IMG/VR virus record: IMGVR_UViG_3300046820_002141
Location: 1-64,000 of that record
Source: a virus
Reading direction: 5' to 3' (one strand)
DNA length: 64,000 bases
In this document: positions 61,599 through 64,000 of the stretch, one piece after another
Layout of the letters: every line of letters starts with the position of its first letter
Position numbering within the stretch: position 1 is the stretch's first letter
Translations under genes and position numbers: made by a program
Notes under the pieces: generated by a model
Told to the model about the DNA's origin: nothing
Seen by the model: only the letters and a program-made list of their open reading frames with translations
Databases searched by the model: none

Positions 61599-63644
61599 AT
61601 GACCGAACCAATGGATAATGACGGAAAGAGCAAAAGCAAATCAAAAGGAGATTCGTCAACTCCAGTCCTTGATAATTTCAGTAGAGATTTGATAAAACTA
61701 GCCGAGGAAGGTAAACTAGACCCTGTTATTGGTAGAGAAAGAGAGATAACAAGAATCGCTCAGATTTTAGCAAGGAGAAAAAAGAATAATCCAATCATCA
61801 TTGGTGAACCAGGTTGTGGTAAAACCGCCATTGTTGAGGGGCTAGCCATTAAAATTTTCAATGGTGATTGTCCAAGAAATCTTATGGACAAAAGAATTGT
61901 ATCTTTAGATATGACATCGATTGTTGCAGGAACTAAGTATCGCGGTCAGTTTGAAGAAAGAATGAAGGTTATCATCGAAGAACTACAATCTTCACCAAAT
62001 ATCATCGTATTCATTGATGAAATTCATACTATAGTTGGAGCAGGAAATTCATCTGGTTCATTAGACGCTTCCAACATATTCAAACCAGCACTTGCCCGTG
62101 GGGAAATTCAATGCGTCGGAGCTACAACGTTGGATGAATATAGAAAGAATTTTGAGAAAGATGGGGCATTAGAAAGGAGATTCCAAAAAGTTATTGTTGA
62201 TTCCGCAACAAAACACGAAACATTTCTTATTTTAAAAAATATTAAGGATAAGTATGAAAATTATCACAAAGTTAAATATTCTGACGAAATTTTAACCCTA
62301 TGCGTTGATTTGGCCGAGCGATATATTACAGATAGAGAATTCCCTGATAAGGCTTTCGATATTATCGACGAAGTTGGGGCCAGAAGTCAAGTTGAGATTA
62401 AAGTACCTGAAGTAATTGACCAACTAAAACAACAAGCAGCCGAAATAAAACAACAAAAAATAGAAGTTGTTAAGAAACAAAACTATGAAGAAGCCGCAAA
62501 CCTTAGGGATAAGGAAAAGAAAATTTTGGGTAAACTTGAGGATGAGAAAAAGAAATTTGATGAGGATTTGATATTACAAAAAAAGGAAATAACCACTGAT
62601 TTAGTTTATGAAACGGTATCAAATATGACCAAAATACCTATCTCTAAATTAAATTCAGATGAAACCAAAAAATTGGCATCATTAGAGGAGGAACTTTCAG
62701 GAAAGGTTATTGGTCAGGATTCCGCAGTATCTAAAATCGCCAAATCAATTAGAAGAAATAGATTAGGTATTAAGGACCCAAACAAACCAATTGGTTCATT
62801 TATATTCTTAGGTTCCACAGGTATTGGAAAAACATTGTTAGCAAAAGAACTTGCAAAACAAATATTTGGAAGTGAGGATAATCTAATTAGAATTGATATG
62901 TCAGAATTTCAAGAAAAACATACAATATCTCGTTTGATTGGTGCTCCTCCCGGTTATGTTGGATATGATGAAGGAGGACAGTTGACAGAACAAGTTAAAA
63001 ATAAACCATATTCGGTTATTTTATTTGATGAAATTGAAAAGGCCAATAAGGATATTTTCTCAACTCTACTTCAGGTGTTGGATGATGGTCACGTAACCGA
63101 TGGATTGGGAAGAAAAATCAACTTTAAAAATTGTGTCATTATTATGACCTCTAATATTGGGGCCAAAAAATTACAAGAATTCGGCGCCGGAATTGGATTT
63201 AAAAGTGTTAACTCTTATATTGAGGAGGAATATAAAAGAGATGTTCTTAAAAAAGAACTTCAAAAGTTTTTTGCTCCTGAATTTTTAAATCGTATTGATG
63301 AGGTTATTGTATTTAACAATTTGAAAAAAGAAGACATACAACAAATTGTTAAACTTGAACTTGATAAACTTTGTAAGCGTTTAGTAAATTTAAAATACAA
63401 TATTTCTTACGAAGAGAATGTTGTTGAACTAATATCAGAGGTTGGTTTTGACGAGCAGTTCGGTGCCAGACCTCTTAAGAGAGCCATTCAAGATAAAATT
63501 GAAGACTATATTTCTGAAGAAGTTCTAAAGGGTAATATCATCGAAAATGGAGAATATCGACTATCCGTAGACAATAAAGAAATAAAGATTATTGAAAATA
63601 AACCTATTACGGTTAAAAAACCAAGAAAGAAAAAAGGGGAATAA
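61599..63644 (+). CDS. ClpC/ClpA-like AAA+ unfoldase
   Basis: A 681-residue Clp/HSP100 with two AAA+ modules. D1: Walker A 'GEPGCGKT' (69-76), Walker B 'IIVFIDE' (135-141), 'EYRKNFEKDGALERRFQ' arginine-finger region. A short UVR-like middle helix pair 'KQNYEEAANLRDKEKKIL' (293-310) is ClpC-like. D2: Walker A 'GSTGIGKT' (405-412), Walker B 'VILFDE' (473-478). Between D2 Walker B and 'FAPEFLNRIDE' is 'GAGIGFKS' with I-G-F at 532-534, the ClpP-docking loop position. The usual N-domain is missing; the N-terminus is a 25-residue Lys/Ser-rich leader. It could feed substrates into host ClpP or act alone in assembly. Confidence 0.92.
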   Translation: MTEPMDNDGKSKSKSKGDSSTPVLDNFSRDLIKLAEEGKLDPVIGREREITRIAQILARRKKNNPIIIGEPGCGKTAIVEGLAIKIFNGDCPRNLMDKRIVSLDMTSIVAGTKYRGQFEERMKVIIEELQSSPNIIVFIDEIHTIVGAGNSSGSLDASNIFKPALARGEIQCVGATTLDEYRKNFEKDGALERRFQKVIVDSATKHETFLILKNIKDKYENYHKVKYSDEILTLCVDLAERYITDREFPDKAFDIIDEVGARSQVEIKVPEVIDQLKQQAAEIKQQKIEVVKKQNYEEAANLRDKEKKILGKLEDEKKKFDEDLILQKKEITTDLVYETVSNMTKIPISKLNSDETKKLASLEEELSGKVIGQDSAVSKIAKSIRRNRLGIKDPNKPIGSFIFLGSTGIGKTLLAKELAKQIFGSEDNLIRIDMSEFQEKHTISRLIGAPPGYVGYDEGGQLTEQVKNKPYSVILFDEIEKANKDIFSTLLQVLDDGHVTDGLGRKINFKNCVIIMTSNIGAKKLQEFGAGIGFKSVNSYIEEEYKRDVLKKELQKFFAPEFLNRIDEVIVFNNLKKEDIQQIVKLELDKLCKRLVNLKYNISYEENVVELISEVGFDEQFGARPLKRAIQDKIEDYISEEVLKGNIIENGEYRLSVDNKEIKIIENKPITVKKPRKKKGE

Positions 63645-63657
63645 ATCCCCTTTTTTT
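63631..63657. terminator. Bidirectional terminator between convergent genes
   Basis: AAAAAGGGGA / ATAAA / TCCCCTTTTT: 10-bp A/T-flanked stem, with the ClpC-like stop codon inside. It serves both the plus-strand gene ending at 63644 and the minus-strand gene ending at 63656. Confidence 0.82.
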
Positions 63658-64000
63658 ATGCTAATTTTTGTGTTGATAACTGCTCAATTTTATTAATTAA
63701 AGTTGAATACGATTTAAAGTGGTCCATAGCGGCGTCGATAGTATTAAGTAAATTACTTTTTTTATCCGTTGGCATTTTAGATGTATCCACTTTAGTCCTG
63801 AGTTGATATAAATCACCCATGACTCTAACATTAGGTTCATCTAATTTTTTTAATTTACGAGTAATACCTCTTAAAGAACTTAAATATTTAAAATAGTCAT
63901 AACCTTCTCCTCTCCAAAAACCCTTCAAACCTTGGTATATATCACCTAAACCTTCTTGGGTTTCTTGTTCCTCAATTACTTTTTGTACTATTTTTTCTAA
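63656..64000 (-). CDS. Tagged hypothetical protein, 5' end beyond window
   Basis: A minus-strand frame open to the right edge (114 codons visible, no start seen). At the edge it reads 'LEKIVQKVIEEQETQEGLG', closely matching the tag of the 59508 gene ('LERIVKRVISEQ'), so the true start is probably only about ten codons outside. The rest is helical ('YLSSLRGITRKLKKLDEPNV') without a known domain. An apparent TTG start at 63928 inside the frame is not needed. Confidence 0.65.
   Translation of the reverse strand, partial: LEKIVQKVIEEQETQEGLGDIYQGLKGFWRGEGYDYFKYLSSLRGITRKLKKLDEPNVRVMGDLYQLRTKVDTSKMPTDKKSNLLNTIDAAMDHFKSYSTLINKIEQLSTQKLA

Noticed and set aside
1-64000. Stop-codon reassignment as in some large gut phages
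   Set aside because: TAA, TGA and TAG all end plausible genes (for example, the terminase ends in TAG), and no conserved gene is broken by an internal TAG.
1-64000. tRNA genes or a prophage integration module
   Set aside because: No cloverleaf-like sequence with conserved T-loop was noticed by eye, and there is no integrase, excisionase or attachment-like repeat. A tRNA-finding program would be needed to exclude tRNAs fully.

Overview
This window looks like the genome of a large, AT-rich, T4-related myovirus (Caudoviricetes) that infects a member of the Bacteroidota, probably Flavobacteriia. The phage assignment rests on a T4-type head cluster read right to left on the minus strand: terminase large subunit (53660-55420), portal (51824-53623), prohead protease (49580-50305), acidic scaffold (47672-49228) and gp23-like major capsid protein (45783-47645). 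The host assignment rests on secreted proteins whose signal peptides end in '..GYSQ' and '..TNAQ', starts with A-rich rather than Shine-Dalgarno leaders, a Bacteroidota-style ribosomal protein bS21 gene, and a possible type IX secretion sorting tail. TAA, TGA and TAG all act as normal stops. I see no tRNA, integrase, insertion sequence or CRISPR array, and no gene-free stretch longer than about 130 bases.

Layout: (1) 1-5585, minus: 5' part of a giant modular adhesin or tail fibre running off the left edge. (2) 5636-8222, plus: small unknown genes and a WYL-like protein, closed by a terminator. (3) 8313-18151, plus: a compact run of glycosyltransferases, methyltransferases, a cytidylyltransferase-like protein, a DEDD exonuclease, dUTPase, PhoH and a degenerate HAD-like protein. 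(4) 18151-24522, plus: a sigma-factor-like gene followed by tail or baseplate genes. (5) 24543-29099, both strands: small accessory genes, including two Cys-rich proteins, an overlapping membrane/coiled-coil pair and an HNH endonuclease. (6) 29138-42181, minus: a 4347-residue modular adhesin. (7) 42264-45702, minus: secreted subtilase, secreted nuclease and a small tagged protein. (8) 45783-55420, minus: head cluster, with bS21 on the opposite strand. (9) 55473-61551, minus: virion-like acidic and repeat proteins, a peptidoglycan-binding alpha/beta hydrolase, a nucleotidyltransferase and a KTSC protein. (10) 61599-63644, plus: a ClpC-like unfoldase, then a truncated minus-strand gene at the right edge.

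Three themes tie the window together. First, at least seven otherwise unrelated proteins begin with, and an eighth truncated one carries, a short amphipathic helix ending in (I/L)-x-E. That resembles the T4 capsid-targeting peptide cleaved by the gp21 protease, whose homologue is encoded here. They may be a set of packaged and injected cargo proteins. Second, a nonamer ATATTTATA (reverse complement TATAAATAT) recurs just upstream of many genes in the sense direction, often right after a terminator hairpin. It is a candidate late promoter for the sigma-like protein at 18151-18900. Third, two giant fibre genes share Thr/Pro linkers, repeated Cys-containing modules and a PKD-plus-BspA-repeat block, which suggests an exchangeable receptor-binding toolkit.
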